NCBI GenBank assembly: GCA_030998225.1
Contig: JAPYXD010000704.1
Location: 4,960,001 to 5,024,000, forward strand
Source of the DNA: Diplolepis rosae
Taxonomy: Eukaryota > Arthropoda > Insecta > Hymenoptera > Diplolepididae
Length of the DNA: 64,000 nt
Direction: 5' to 3'
Shown: positions 1-12,044 of the stretch, in pieces
How the letters are laid out: every line of letters starts with the position of its first letter
How positions within the stretch are numbered: the first letter of the stretch is position 1
The notes under the pieces: model-generated
Databases searched by the model: none
Told to the model about the DNA's origin: nothing
What the model saw: only the letters and a program-made list of their open reading frames with translations
Translations under genes and position numbers: made by a program

Positions 1-395
1 GAGGGAGCTCGATGGGCGTGCAGAGCGCGGAAGCAACGGGGGCCAGTAGAAATCGCATCGGGGCCTGCACCCACGGTCTTGCGTCTTCGGCGGACTTGGC
101 TGTCAGCGTCGTTCAGGGGAGGGATCGCTTTATTCCTCCCCTGGCCGGCGCGGCTAGTCAGTCTGCCTAACGGGCGTGTGGCCGCGGATGGGAGTCCCGG
201 GCGAACGGATGACGAAAGAGTCGCACGCGACTTTAAGCTGGAACCAACCACCCGTGAAGTTTAAAGCCGAAAGGCAGTTCCGTGGGCGGTGTATTGGTTC
301 GAGAGAGGGGTTTTTTTGGTTTTAACAGGTATGCCTAGACCCGTGCTAGGAGAGCCCTGTACAACGTCTATTAAAGATTTCGCCATTTTTTCTCC
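1..395. other. GC-rich segment of unknown origin
   Basis: This stretch is clearly richer in G and C than everything up to about 28 kb, and the change near position 395 is abrupt, so it looks like the truncated end of an inserted element. A 61-codon open frame (79-264, plus) runs through it but resembles nothing I know. A 3' untranslated region of a non-LTR retrotransposon would fit the composition, but I see no domain that proves it. Confidence 0.3.
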
Positions 396-513
396 TCACC
401 AAGAAAAAAAAATCCTTTAGCTGATAAAATTATATGGGGAATTGTATTGCTTGTACTTAAATTGACTTTTTCTGTTTTAATTTCAATAAAGTTAGGTGCA
501 TTCAGCTGTTCAT

Positions 514-2782
514 TTAAGCCCTCCTTTGTGCATCCGTTCCGGGAAGGGCATTGGAGTTTTCCTGTTTATTAAATTCTTGTTGCTGTTGCTGTTGCTTTTG
601 TTGTGGTGGTTGTTGTAATTGTTGATTCATATTAAATTGTTTGTTACAATTCCTAGATGTATGTCCTGGTGTGTTATATGAATAGCAAATAAGTTCAAAA
701 TTCGGACCTGGATTTGGGTTCTGATTAAAATTTGGATTCTGATTTCTATTTTGATTGTAGTTTGCATTGTAATTTTGTCTTTGGTTGAAATAAGGGTTGT
801 GATTGAAATTCCTGCTTCGATTGAATTTTTGACCTTGATTGAAGTTTTGACTTTGATTGGAATTTTGACGTTGAATAAGATTTCTATTGAAATTTGAATT
901 TGGATTAAAATTTCTGTTAAAATTCGAATTTTTGTTAAAATTTCGACTTTGATTATTTGGAGTAGGATTGCGATACATATTTTGATCACTGCGATTAAAG
1001 TTTGGGCTTTGGTTGAATCTATTCGCTTGGGAAAAATTTGGGTGGGTTGGGGAAATATTTATGTCTCTATTATCGTTTCTACCTCCTGGTTGATTTAGGT
1101 TTTGCATCTGATATCTCTGTGAGGGTCTCCACTGAGTTCCCTGACCCTGCCTATTTCCATCGTATTGATTATTTTGTCTATTTAAGTTATTTCTCGACTG
1201 ATACCCTTGTAAGCTTTTGTTTGTTATTTGTTGAATATATTGAAAACAGGTTGCTGCTGTGTGACCTATTTTCTGACAGATTTGGCATTTAATTGGTTCT
1301 TCTTGCGCTAAGTTAATATTATTTGTTTTTGCGAATTCTCGGTTATTATGTGTTGATTTTTCAGCTTCTTGAAATAATGAATGTTGTCTGTTTCCTCCTC
1401 GTAGTTCGTTTCTGGCTGTTAAATTTCTTTCTTCTCGTATTGCTCTTTTTACTATTTGGACAAATTTACTGACTGTTCCTATTCGAATTTCTATTTCTGG
1501 TTTTAAACCTCAGAGAAAACAATCGATCGCGTCTCTTTCTAAGTTGTTTTCAAATTCAGCAGCTTCTTTACCATTATTATTTTGTTTATGACATTCGAGG
1601 ATTTCTGCTGCAATTTCCTGTATGCGTATTGCATAAGATAAAACACTTTCATTTTCCCACATATATATTCTGCCTAAATCTCCTTGTAGTTGGTATGCAG
1701 TTTTTGAATGGGCAAAAATGATTTTTAATTTCAAAATGAAGTCTTCTAAATTATTAAAATAATTTCCGATGATGCATCTCCTGGCTTCTCCTGTAAGTTT
1801 ACTTCTTAACAATTTTACCAAATTTACTTCTGCATTAGGGACCATTTCTTTGGCTTCTTTACAAGCTTCGATAAGAATTGTCAATGGTACTTTACTTGAT
1901 CCGTCAAAATATGGAATAATCTCTAAAGCATCTCGTAGAGATACTTGTTGTTTTGTCGGTAAATTCATTTCGGTAGGTTGTGTTGGTAAATTATTTGGCA
2001 AATTATTCGGCAAATTATTTATTAAAACTTCTTTATCAGATTTCCTAGAGGTTGATAACGGGTATGAAAATTTGAGTTAATTAATAGCTTGTTCGATATT
2101 TGCAGAATCGGCAAGCGTACTTTGATTGATTTGATTTGGTAATTCGTCTCGGATTTGCTGCAATTCTAAATTAGGGTTGTTAAATATTGTTGTTTGGTTC
2201 AAGGATTCTGGAGTCCTATTTAATTGCGACTTTGTTGCAAATGGATCTATTGATTTGTATTTTTTCTGGGGTAGGGTAAAAATTTTATCGTTTGAAGTTT
2301 CGCCAGATTGATTTGGACATAAAGTTCTATCATACAAAGTAGAATTTGCTGTGATGCTTTCAAATATTGATTCTGCTCTTAGTGTTATGTCTCCTACGGT
2401 ATCGTCAAATGACTGGTTAATTTGTTGTGTATCGTTGTACTTATCTCCTGCGATAATGATGCTATTATTTGGTCTGATGAAAGTTTTTAATTTATTAAAA
2501 AATGGATTCTGGGTTTTTTGTATCAATAATTGATTTATTTTGAGCACTGATATAGGGATTAGAAATACTTCCAACGCTAATGTCTAACAGATCAGTTTGA
2601 TCTGAAGAACTCGATTTTTCTGAATATTGCGAAAATTTATCAATATCCTCTCGTGTTTTTCGTTTTGGTTTAAGCAGACCTTGTGAAATTTCTTTAATTT
2701 CTCCCGCTAAAATTGGATTTTTCTTAGCTTGGCTACGAGTTATAGTACCCTTTTCACTGGCGTCTTGGGGCGGAACCGACAT
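514..2782 (-). pseudogene. gag: gag of a Ty3/gypsy element (relic 1), broken
   Basis: Retrotransposon capsid/nucleocapsid gene read on the minus strand. The N-terminal part (2495-2782) has the same 'ITRSQ..K' and 'LKPKR' blocks as the gag at 43.2 kb. A middle part lies at 2077-2574. The capsid core (1510-2013) contains 'QVSLRDALE' and 'YQLQGDLG..YMW', also shared with that gag. The frame is interrupted by frameshifts near 2500 and 2040 and by a TGA at 1510-1512, then continues in frame. A first zinc knuckle near 1270-1310 is intact (C-x2-C-x4-H-x4-C); in the second, near 640-690, the second Cys is Tyr. The tail is Asn/Gln-rich. No pol follows to the left, so this copy is truncated near 500. 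Confidence 0.8.
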
Positions 2783-2941
2783 TGATGTTTTGCATATTTT
2801 GTTGCTATAACAAAAAAAATGACTTATTTAATTTTATTTGTTATCAATATTATAATTTTGTTTATGAATAAAAATAATTTTTCTTTTCTCATAAATCTTT
2901 AATTAACTTAACCTTATTTTTTCCTAAACAGCAAATATCAA

Positions 2942-3283
2942 TTATTCTGGGTAAAAAAATTTATCAGGTATGAAAATGGGTTCTCCAGTCTCTGTTTCTG
3001 ATCCTGAATGTGAAGATATGGTTATAATTTCGATATTTGATATTTGATCTTCATTGGAAACGAAGTTATTTGACTTTTCTTCAGGTTCCGAGTCAGAGCA
3101 AATACTTAAAGTTTCGATAATTGGGGATAGATAATCAGAAATTTTATTTTCTGTTAATATTAATTCAGGTTTGGGATTTTTCGATTCAAAGTTTTCTGGT
3201 ACAGATTCGATTTCTGGATCTTGGTTCTCTTCTAATTTATGCGAAATCTTATTTTTTATATATTTGTTTCTTTTCTCTAACAA
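2942..3283 (-). CDS. acidic ORF upstream of gag in relic 1
   Basis: Open frame of about 113 codons on the minus strand, just 5' of the gag start at 2782. It is rich in Glu, Ser, Asp and Asn with runs such as 'CSDSEPEEKS' and 'SGSETETGEP'. It has no ATG at its head, and an in-frame TGA lies about 60 bases further upstream. Glu/Ser-rich acidic segments also occur in the pol insert of the element at 47-48 kb, but I cannot show homology. It may be a decayed accessory reading frame or chance. No function is proposed. Confidence 0.3.
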   Translation of the reverse strand: MLEKRNKYIKNKISHKLEENQDPEIESVPENFESKNPKPELILTENKISDYLSPIIETLSICSDSEPEEKSNNFVSNEDQISNIEIITISSHSGSETETGEPIFIPDKFFYPE

Positions 3284-3639
3284 TTGTTCAAATAACTCTG
3301 AAAATTCAACGTCGTTTTTTTTATTTCTCTTATTTCACAAGTTGGTAGTTTCAACTCATCTACATGTTTTGCTGCTCGGGAGCGTTTAAGGGTATATTTA
3401 ACTGGAGGTGAAGACGTGTAGAAATACAGTATTGTACAAAATATGACTTATATATATTTTGGTTTGTGTATATATATTTTTTCCAACAAATTTAGAGATA
3501 TATGTATTTTATTATAGAATTCATTTTAGTTGTTGTTTGATTCAAAAATTTTGTTTAATTCTGATTTCTAAACAAATATTTTGTTACATAAATTTGGTGT
3601 ATAGTGTACTTGTGCAGTTTTTTATATGAAAAATTCCAA

Positions 3640-3910
3640 TTCTGGTATTCAAAAACTCTAATTTAAGGATAGCTGAGCACTCAATTCGCTGATCGCTTTT
3701 TAATATAACTTTCCACGAAAGTGAAAAGCTATATCCTTAAACAAATTTTTGATTACAGTAATCGAAATTTCGGATACAAAATTTATTAAATTAATTTTTA
3801 ATCTGCTTCGGAAACTCTAGTTTGGGGCTAACTGAGCGCGCAATTCGAGGGTCGCTGTTCAATATAACTTCCCGCAAAAGTGAAAAGCTATATCCAAAAC
3901 CAATTTCAGT
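3640..3910. repeat. two direct repeats of about 100 bp in the relic 1 leader
   Basis: Positions 3650-3745 and 3810-3905 repeat each other imperfectly, both containing the motif 'GTGAAAAGCTATATCC' preceded by a 'GAGCRCKCAATTCG' type block. They lie upstream of the relic 1 gag on its coding strand, in the long leader. Confidence 0.65.
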
Positions 3911-4189
3911 CATAGGAATGAAAATCAATAAAAATAAATTTTTATTTTAATATCCTATTTTGTGGTTTCAATTATTTGATCTTTCTATGGTGAAAAAATT
4001 AGCCAAGCTAGACTCAAGCACAGAATCTTGGGTAATTATACGACTCACAGAAATCACGACAGTCGAAAATCAAAATTGTTGTAGTACCAAATTAATTAGT
4101 TTCGACTCAAGCACAAATTTCCTGCTTAATTCAGGTAATGTACAAAATTTTGATAATCGTCAAGAAATCGAAGGTGTCAGTTTTTTGTT

Positions 4190-4640
4190 AACAAAGGAAA
4201 AATAAATGTTAGAACAGTAAAATACAAGCACTTCGAGGTTTGCTTCACACAAATGATGGTGACCGTTCGACGAATCCAAAGAGGACTTATGCTTTTGTGT
4301 GCTTAATTCCTTTTCTGTTTTAAAACTTGAATTTAATCTTAGTTACCAAGTGATGAATTTTTGAAGTACTGGATTAGACAAGGATGACTCAAGCACAAGC
4401 CCTGAATAATTTTTCGTACTTGCAGAAATTCGAGTAAAACAAAAATGTCTTGTGTGTTTTTTGTCAAAATAGAAAAAAATAAAAGTAGAAAACAGTAAAA
4501 TGTAAGCACTTCGAGGTTTGCCTCACCCAAATGATGGTGACCGTTCGACGAATCCAAAGAGGAATTATGCTTTCGTGTGCTCTATTTTTTCTGTTTAAAA
4601 CCTGAATTTAATCCTAGTTAATAAATGATGGATTTTTGCA
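4190..4640. repeat. leader repeats shared with the 42.5 kb element
   Basis: Two copies (4215-4290 and 4490-4575) share 'ATGATGGTGACCGTTCG' and the following 'ACGAATCCAAAGAGGA'. Read on the minus strand, the same block ('GAACGGTCACCAT') occurs at 42,518-42,535 in the leader of the large element. 'GACTCAAGCACA' boxes at 4012, 4105 and 4387 also match minus-strand-equivalent boxes at 42,398 and 42,650. Two otherwise diverged elements therefore keep the same leader modules. Confidence 0.65.
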
Positions 4641-5011
4641 GTACCAGATTAGACAGAACGATAAAGAAATCCAGAGGATTTCTAAACAGAAACTGGGTGA
4701 GGGAAGCCAACAACAAATAAGCACTCAAATTTTTTGCAATTATTAACGTTATTAAATGAAAACTCCCTTTAAATATAAATTTGTGTGAGAGAGAGAAAGA
4801 GAGAGAGTTAGAAATATTCCTTCTGGGATAAATGATAAGCACTTACTCGTCGTAGAATCCACTCAGGAACCACTGATAATCCAAAAAATATCCTCACTGA
4901 TAATCGAAACTCGTGACCCGTATGCTCCGATACTTGAAGAAACATGGGGAGTATTATAAAGTTGTCTAACTGAACAATTGGGGCGTGAAGAAAAGATACT
5001 GAAGATGGGTC

Positions 5012-5065
5012 GAAGAATACTGACTGATGGTTTGAAGAATACTGACTGATGGTTTGAAGAAGACA
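5012..5065. repeat. tandem repeat of about 25 bp in the relic 1 LTR region
   Basis: 'AATACTGACTGATGGTTTGA' is repeated head to tail here, with a third partial unit to the left. On the minus strand this gives CAGTCAGT boxes about 60 bases downstream of a 'TATATAAT' sequence near 5115, which resembles the TATA/initiator layout at 41.4 kb. It may be the R region of the relic 1 LTR. Confidence 0.4.
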
Positions 5066-5099
5066 CTGTGAGTGCCGGACGATGGTTGAAGACGACACT

Positions 5100-6990
5100 A
5101 AAATTACTTTAAATTATATAGATTTAGTTTAAAAACGCTTAAAAATCGAAGACATTTTACAATTGGAATTGTTTGCAATTAAAATTTTTGTAAAGAGGAA
5201 CCAGTATAATTATTTGTAGATCTTTTTACTTCAATATTCCCAACTTATTCAATTTAAAATTGGAAATATTACTAATTAAACAATTTTTGATACATCATTA
5301 TTTTTTAATCTGTCCACTTATTATTTTCTTGTAAGCTTTTAATTTATCACTTTTGAAAAGCACTTATAGCCTTAAAAAAGCATTTGAAAATTTAAAAAAT
5401 TTTGAGTTCAAACGATTTTAAAACTCTTTCATTTTTAGATCATTGCATCATTAAGTTATTGATTTATATTGTACTTTTGTGAAATTTTGATATCTATAAT
5501 TTAATTTTCATTTGCAAGACTGTAAGAGTATTGGATTTAAATTCTAAACTCAAAATTTCAATTTCTCATTTCGACCAAAAATATTGACAGTAACAGTTTT
5601 TCCCTTGATAGATGTACTTTATTACCTAAGGTATAAGTAAGAAAGAATATTAAAAGAGTTATTTCCTGTAAGTAATTATTTATTTAGTAATTTCATAAAT
5701 TTCGGGTTGGCTGCAAAGTTTTTCCTACGTGAGCAAACTTGAAGCTAGGTTTCCACATTTTTTCTTTAAAGCAGTGTTTTTATATTCTCAGAAAATATAA
5801 TTACAAGAAAGGTAATTATGACAGAATTAATTAATTAAAAATGATTATTATTCAAAAATTTACATAAAAATACAATTAATTAACATTCTGAATTTACAAT
5901 ATTCAAAATAAATTGAGTTAAATGAAAGAAAGTTAAAAAATAAAACTACTTGAATACAACAGGTTATGAGCCTAACCTCATATTCTGAATTTAAATTCTA
6001 CAAACAAATAGTATCGAATAAATAGTCCTTGCAGATCACACACTCGAAAGAATTATTTAACATTTCCTGAAATTCATAAAATTTATGTCACGTCATCAAC
6101 ATTATTTAAGATTTTTTACAAAATTTGTTAGCTGTCAAATTTTGTAAACAGAAGTAGCCAGGCGAGCAGACGACGAGATGCACGAGACATAGAATTGAAG
6201 AAATCGCAGAAACTCAGAAAGTTAGGGAACGCTTGCTTTTACTTTAGTTCGTATATGCTAAATATAGACGAAATAAGGAGAGAGCCGAAGTTTCCCGAAG
6301 ATTTTTGGGCATCTCCGAGTTTTCGAATTCAGAAGAGGAGAAGTCGGTTGCGCGCGCAACCAAACTTAAAGCTCCTACTTTATTCACACGGACCTAGCCT
6401 GTAATTGTGTGCGAATGGCTGGCTTGTCCGATCTGAGCACACTGATCACCAGCATTTTCGCAACGTGTTTATTTGCCTGAAATCAAAATACACTTTGTTG
6501 TTTTTGTCTTGTCAATGGGAGTCAGTCTTGTGTTGGCTGTCAAGAGAAAAAATGTTAATTTTCCGATAGTCTTGAAGTGGGGTCAAATTGAGTCATTCAG
6601 TTATATTAAATCATTTATCTATTGCTTATATGTTTCAATTTCTACTTTGGTATTCTCTAACTTAATATCATTTATTCTTGGAACTCGATATCATTATTTT
6701 TGTCGATTTTTCTCCTGAGAGATTGTAATGGTTGCAGTTCGCGGCCTAGGTTTAAAAATGCAGGGGTATACTGTGTTGATGCATTTTTACTAGTGTTAAT
6801 TGCGAACTGCAGAATTTCGAATTTCTCCGTTCATTCCTGTATTGTCCTATTTATGAACTCCGTGCCATTGTCCGTATGGATTATTCGTGAGGTTCCCCAG
6901 CGCGATACGATTCGTTTATGGAATTCGGACTCAATCGTTCTCCCGTTAGCTTTTCAATAGGTATGATCTAGATCTATTTGGTGAAGAGAT
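5100..6990. other. no recognisable gene
   Basis: AT-rich sequence between two minus-strand gypsy relics. It should hold the 5' LTR of relic 1 and the 3' LTR of relic 2, but I could not find paired LTR ends. The open frames at 6195-6404, 6473-6718 and 6700-6960 match nothing I know. Confidence 0.4.
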
Positions 6991-8250
6991 CTACAAACAC
7001 CAATATATACTGGTTTTTACCTTTTTACTCAATGGTAGCGTTCCCATGATGTCAGCTGCTACCATGGTCCATGGTTCCTTGATGAGTCTCTTACCCATTA
7101 GTCCTATTTTTGCCTGGTTGTTCGTTTTCGTCCTCTGACAGGTTTTGCAGTTTTCGCAATTTTTTACATACCTAATTACCTCCGAATACAACCCTGGCCA
7201 GTAGTAGCATTCAGATATTCTTGCGTATGTTTTTTTCGGATCCTAAATTTCCTGCCTGCACTTCGTTATGGTTTTCTTTCAGGACTTGTGGTCTTAACCT
7301 CTTAGGCTCAACTAATTTCCATGGGTTTATTTCTGGTAAAAGAGTGAATTTCAGTGGGTCTGGTCTAAAGAAATATAATTGAGAGCCTCTAATTCTCCAA
7401 TTTTCATGATCTACTGGTCTTTTCCTGACTTGTCTCATTTTTGCTGAATACCAGTCATCTGTTTCGTCTTGTTTTTACGCTTTCGGTTTTTCTACACTGC
7501 ATGCTAACGCGAATGCTGTTGATTTTGTTGTTTCGTTGGAACGTGACAGGGCGTCTGGGACTAGGCTTGAACTTCCCTTTCTATAGACTACTTCATAATC
7601 GAACTCGAGTAGCTCCAACGCCCACCTGGCTAATCGTCCTGTAAGGTTTTTAGGTTGTGTTCTTTTTCGTCCACATTGAAACCAAGGTATTTGATTACTC
7701 AACAACCGAATTCACATTTATTTACTCCTATTGTTAAGTTTGCTTTTTTAATTTTATCCAATACAACTCAAATATTTCAGGTGATCGTCAAAATTTTGCG
7801 CAACAATGATTATATCGTCTAAGTAACAAAGAACGTTTGGCTTTAGATCTGGGTTAATAATTTTACCCATCAGTCTCTGGAAAGTTGCTGGAGCATTGAT
7901 AAGACCAAATGGCATCCGTTTAAATTGGTACATACCCTTTCCAGGAACTGTGAATGATGTAATTGATTTGGAATTTTCTTCCAATGGTATTTGTAAATAT
8001 GCTGATTTTAATTCTATTTACAAATAAATTTGGCTGATCGTAAGGTATCTACAATTTCATTCATTAATGGGATTGGGTACAAATCTTTTTTGGTAATTTT
8101 ATTTACTTTTCTAAAATCAAGGCAAAAGCTGTATTCTCCATTTGGTTTTTTAATGATAACGATTGGTTTCGACCAATCGGAACAAGAAGGTTCTATTATT
8201 CCCTGTTCTAACATCTTGTCTATTTCCTCATTTATATATTCTCTTAATTA
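6991..8250 (-). pseudogene. pol: pol of a degenerate Ty3/gypsy element (relic 2)
   Basis: Minus-strand remains of reverse transcriptase, RNase H and integrase, in that order from right to left. 8014-8214 carries the RT start ('IKKPNGEYSFCLDFRKVNK'). 7754-7984 carries RT with 'MPFGLINAPATFQRLM' and the catalytic 'YLDD' box. 7475-7705 is the RNase H tail ending in 'VPDALSR'. 7211-7438 is the spacer before integrase. 6991-7191 has the second half of the zinc-binding HHCC ('CENCKTCQR') and the first catalytic Asp ('AADIMGTLP'). Several frameshifts separate the parts, and the rest of integrase is missing. It differs in sequence from the elements at 0.5 and 43 kb, so it is a separate family. Confidence 0.85.
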
Positions 8251-8549
8251 GGTGTGTCTTAATTTCGCTTGTTGACTTTCATCCAGTTCAACAATACCTT
8301 CGCATACTTCCGTTGCGTTATACTTTGGTTTAATCTGCTTTGTTAGTTTACCCCCTATATTATTTAATAAAATCGACCTGTTTCTAAAATTAATCCACGA
8401 ATTTTTATTTCTAATCTCTGTTGTTCCATTTAAAATTTAAGTTTTTCTAGATTCTAGTTTTTTATTAAGGTCGTTTTTTAACTCTTCTGGTAAATACGCT
8501 ATTATAAAAAATTCTTGTCGTTATTGTTTCCTCGTTTTATTGATTTTAG

Positions 8550-10914
8550 TTACTGTCCTGCATCTGTAGGGTGGGGTTTTCCAGGATTTGGAATCTGTTG
8601 TACATAAGGATTCTGAACAAGCTTGGGATTTCTTAATTGGGGTTTTCTTTGGGATTTTGGACGTTTTTTGTTTTTTTTGGATCGGCCTGGGTTCTCCTTA
8701 GCTTGATTGAAATCATCTAGGTTTTTTCCTATCATGGTTTTGCCATTTTCTCTTTCGCTTTTTAATTTATTTCTCCCCCGAATTTCGGTCTTACTTCCTT
8801 ATTATTATTTTCTATACGTTTTGCTTCTGACTTAATCCGATTGTTTCCACTCGTTAAAATTTTATTATCACAATTTATTTTATTTTCAATGATTTCGTTG
8901 CTATCTTCCTTACTTGTTTTGGTTGCCTTTTTCTTATATAATGTGGTATTTTTTCCCTTTTGAAGTGTCCCGGTTCTTTGCAGTTGTAACAGTTTAACTG
9001 TATCGAATTTTCACTCGCACTCGCGTTCTGCAACTGCGTACTTTGAATTAACCAATTTGGGTTCTCTTGTATTTTATTGTTCCAATTTCTGCATTCCTGG
9101 TTTCAGTTCACGTTGTTCGCAAATTGTTTTTGGAAATTTTTTTGCGTATTTTCTGCTGGGCTTTCTCGGTTTTCCGTTGGAAATTCTATTGTGGGTTGTG
9201 TTTGACCTGGTACTCTATTTAACGCTAAGTGGTTCATCCTGCGTATTAGTTGATCATACGTGTTGCACTGGAATCTGTTTTGATTATTTCGGAGTCTGGG
9301 TTGGAATTCTTGCAAAAATGTGTGTTGAGGGGTGTTTAGGAATGTAGAATATGGGTTGGATCTTTGTGGATAAGGTGTTTGGTATTGTGATCTATTATAC
9401 CCTCGAGGTGTCCATGAAACTGCAGGTATTTTTTGTTGTCTCTCCTTTTGAATATTTTGGTTCCTGTTATTTTCTGTCGTCGGTTCTGTTATTTGTAACA
9501 CTTGTCCTGTTATTTCGGATTTTTTCAATTCGATCTCCCATTCCTTGCCTAAGTCAAAAATTGTTCGTCTATATATGTTCTCGTATATTCTCTAAAAAAT
9601 TCTGATGAGGTTCTCCACGAATTTCTATTTATTAAACACCAATCTTTAGCGTCCTCAATTAGCAACGCATCCAGGTTTTCGAAAATATCCCTACTACTTA
9701 TTTGGCACCCCCTTTTGAATCTTTTTGAGTCGTCCAAAAAATCAGCTGGGCTATCTTCTTTATTGTTCCTAAATTTTAGTGGCCAATTGCTCATTACTTG
9801 AAACGGGGTTTGGGTCATTTCAAAGGAGAATTGTGTTGTTGACCTTGGGTGATTGCCAACGTTCTCACTTAATTCTGAATTAAAGAAATTTTCTGCAGAA
9901 AAAGGAACGCTTCCACTCCGCTGGGTATCAAGCCCAGGTCCTTTCGATTGCCAGTCAAATGCTCTGTCATCTGAACTACGGAGGTTCCACAACTTTTCTC
10001 ACAGAATCTTGTTAACGCCAATTCGGCAACGGATGTACCGTGAATTATTTAATCAATTTTTCCAAATCATATTTTCAATAAATAATTGTGAATTTTCCTC
10101 TGATTCTCGATCATATCGATCAGCTCGTGAACGTCTGGTTGGCGTATTCCGAATCGCTGCTCGGCGTGTTCTATTTTTATTGTAATTTTCTCCGAATTCC
10201 AGTGGTTCACTATCGTCTGAATCAGAACTTTGATGGACGCTCGTTCTCCTATTTCTTAAATTTATTGATTGTTTATTTAGTATTTTGTTTTTATTTAGTA
10301 TTTGGTTTTTATTTCCTATTTTTGCACTTTCCGATTTTTCTTGGTTCCCAAATTCTCTTTCAAATGAGCTATGGGCTGTAGGTTTAGCTGTTTTATTTAA
10401 GCCTTTATTTTTGCATTTTTCTTCTATTCCTTTAATAAATTTTTCTCGCTCCCTGATTACTTGTTCATCATGATGTCTTAGCAGTTCATTCGCTTCTGCT
10501 AAGAATTGATTATTATCCTCTAAAAAGGAGTCTTCTTGGAATGTCTCATTACTGACTGGTTGGGGATTGGTTGACTTTGAGACGTCTGGAAAAGGTAAAT
10601 CTATACCAGAGAAGGGATCGGTTCGAGGTATTTGGGATTGTTCTCCTATTTTGTAAAGTTTCTAAATTTGTTAGCATAAATCCTCTGTCACGTCCTGCAG
10701 AGCGGTTTATTATTTTAGGGATTGCTTCCATGCTACTCTGGGTTACTGATTGTCCCGTTAGTAAGCTAACAAAATTTATTTCTGGGTTTGGAAGCTCCCT
10801 TGCTTCTTCAGAATTTAAATTTTCCCGTTCCGGTTCTACCTGTCTATCGTTCGCCATTTTATCTTCCGTTCGGTCTGATCCAAGTAACATTAATTTAAAT
10901 AAATTCAGTTTCAA
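8550..10914 (-). pseudogene. gag: gag of relic 2, fragmented
   Basis: Minus-strand pieces upstream of the relic 2 pol. 10549-10914 looks like an N-terminal part. 9549-9910 has a capsid-like stretch with 'PLKFRNNKEDSPADFL'. 9103-9528 and 8550-8735 are Gln/Asn- and Lys/Pro-rich. A zinc knuckle near 8953-8994 reads C-Y-N-C-x4-H but lacks its last Cys. A tRNA-like sequence at 9914-9985 interrupts the gene. The order gag, pol on the minus strand agrees with the primer site at 11,571-11,582. Confidence 0.6.
9914..9985 (-). tRNA. tRNA-like sequence (pseudo-tRNA or SINE head), GGC anticodon position
   Basis: Read on the minus strand the 72 bases fold as a cloverleaf: D stem GTTC/GAGC, anticodon stem TTTGA/TCGAA with loop CTGGCAA, and T stem CTGGG/CCCAG with loop CTTGATA. 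Only 5 of 7 acceptor pairs form. The anticodon position reads GGC. The related sequence at 18,667-18,780 is a SINE with its own target duplication, so this is more likely a tRNA-derived SINE head or pseudogene than a working tRNA. Confidence 0.5.
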
Positions 10915-11570
10915 TCCAATAATTTCGATTTCCTATTTTCTGTTATTATTTTCCTTTTCGTAACGTGTTATATTATCTATAAATTCCTTGGATGTTTATA
11001 TCTTTGCCAAAAGTATTATTTTCACCGAGAAACGCTTTGTTTATTAAATACCGCTCGACCTTATGATTGTTGACGGTCGAACGCGTATCGCCTATCCGCG
11101 CGCTTCTAACTTCTACTACTTACGCTTCGTCAATTCCCTTACTTCTACTAATATTTTATTTCTACTGTAGCTTAATTATTTTATTTCTATCAATTTCTTA
11201 ATCTTATTTTTCCATTAAAGCTAACCATTTAGGAATTAATTTTCTTAAACTTTAGAATACACTTCGTCCCAACAGTTATTTATTTTCATTAAATTCCGAC
11301 TTAATTTTTTCGAGGATTTTGTTCCGAATTGGTTTTCTAATCACTTAAGAAACTACCTATTTTTATTTTTATCAAATCTTACACAATGTTAATATTAAAA
11401 TCAAACATTTTCCCAAGCTAAACAAGCAATAGATAAATGATATTCGAGAAGTACTTACAACCAACACAAGCGTCGGAGTTTCAGTCGAGTAGTTTGTAAA
11501 TGATCCTTTTATTTTTGTCCTATTCTCGGCGGATTTTCACTTTAGGAAAAAGGTTTTTTATGGGTTTTTA

Positions 11571-11582
11571 TGTTGGGCGCCA
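11571..11582 (-). promoter_or_regulatory. primer-binding site, tRNA-Lys type (relic 2)
   Basis: On the minus strand the sequence is TGGCGCCCAACA; its first 11 bases are complementary to the 3' end of insect tRNA-Lys(CTT) including CCA. The site lies upstream of the relic 2 gag, exactly where minus-strand DNA synthesis would be primed. Confidence 0.7.
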
Positions 11583-11730
11583 GGTATAACTAGGTTTTTA
11601 TCTGAGGGGGGGAAATGAGGAAAAGGATGCCGAGAACTAGGAGAAATCACTTGGCGCGGGGACTTGAAAACATAGTAAAACACTTTATTGTCTCTTGCAC
11701 TTCAGAACGCGTAATCCAAAGATGCTGAAA
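11583..11730 (-). repeat. LTR end of relic 2
   Basis: Sequence next to the tRNA-Lys primer site on the side where the 5' LTR must lie. On the minus strand it holds an AATAAA poly(A) signal near 11,675-11,685 before the primer site, as expected for R-U5. The outer LTR edge is not clear, and I found no matching 3' copy near 6-7 kb. Confidence 0.4.
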
Positions 11731-12044
11731 ACCAAAACGGACCGTAATTGCTCAAGCGAAGGAATCCATCCGTAAGGAAGGAAGATGCAAACTGGTCAAG
11801 ATATGTCAGACAAGATGTCATAGTGAACGGACCGAGAGATGTACATACCGTCTAATCCTGGAGCTCGCCACCTGATTGAATAGAAAGCACGGAGAATTCG
11901 GCTTCTATCTGGCGGAAGCGCTTTCGGGCCATGACTGCTTTAATGCGTTCCTGAAGCGCTTTAAGATGAATGATTTAAATTTTGGGATCATTCTGATAAC
12001 GACTGGATCGTCTCACTACTTCGGATTAAAATTTGGCCCATTTT

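Noticed and set aside
79..264. 61-codon frame in the GC-rich start
   Set aside because: Short, no domain, and GC-rich sequence keeps frames open by chance.
627..989. 120-codon frame on the minus strand rich in Ile/Lys
   Set aside because: It is a shifted reading of the Asn/Gln-rich gag tail at 514-1107 and has no features of its own.
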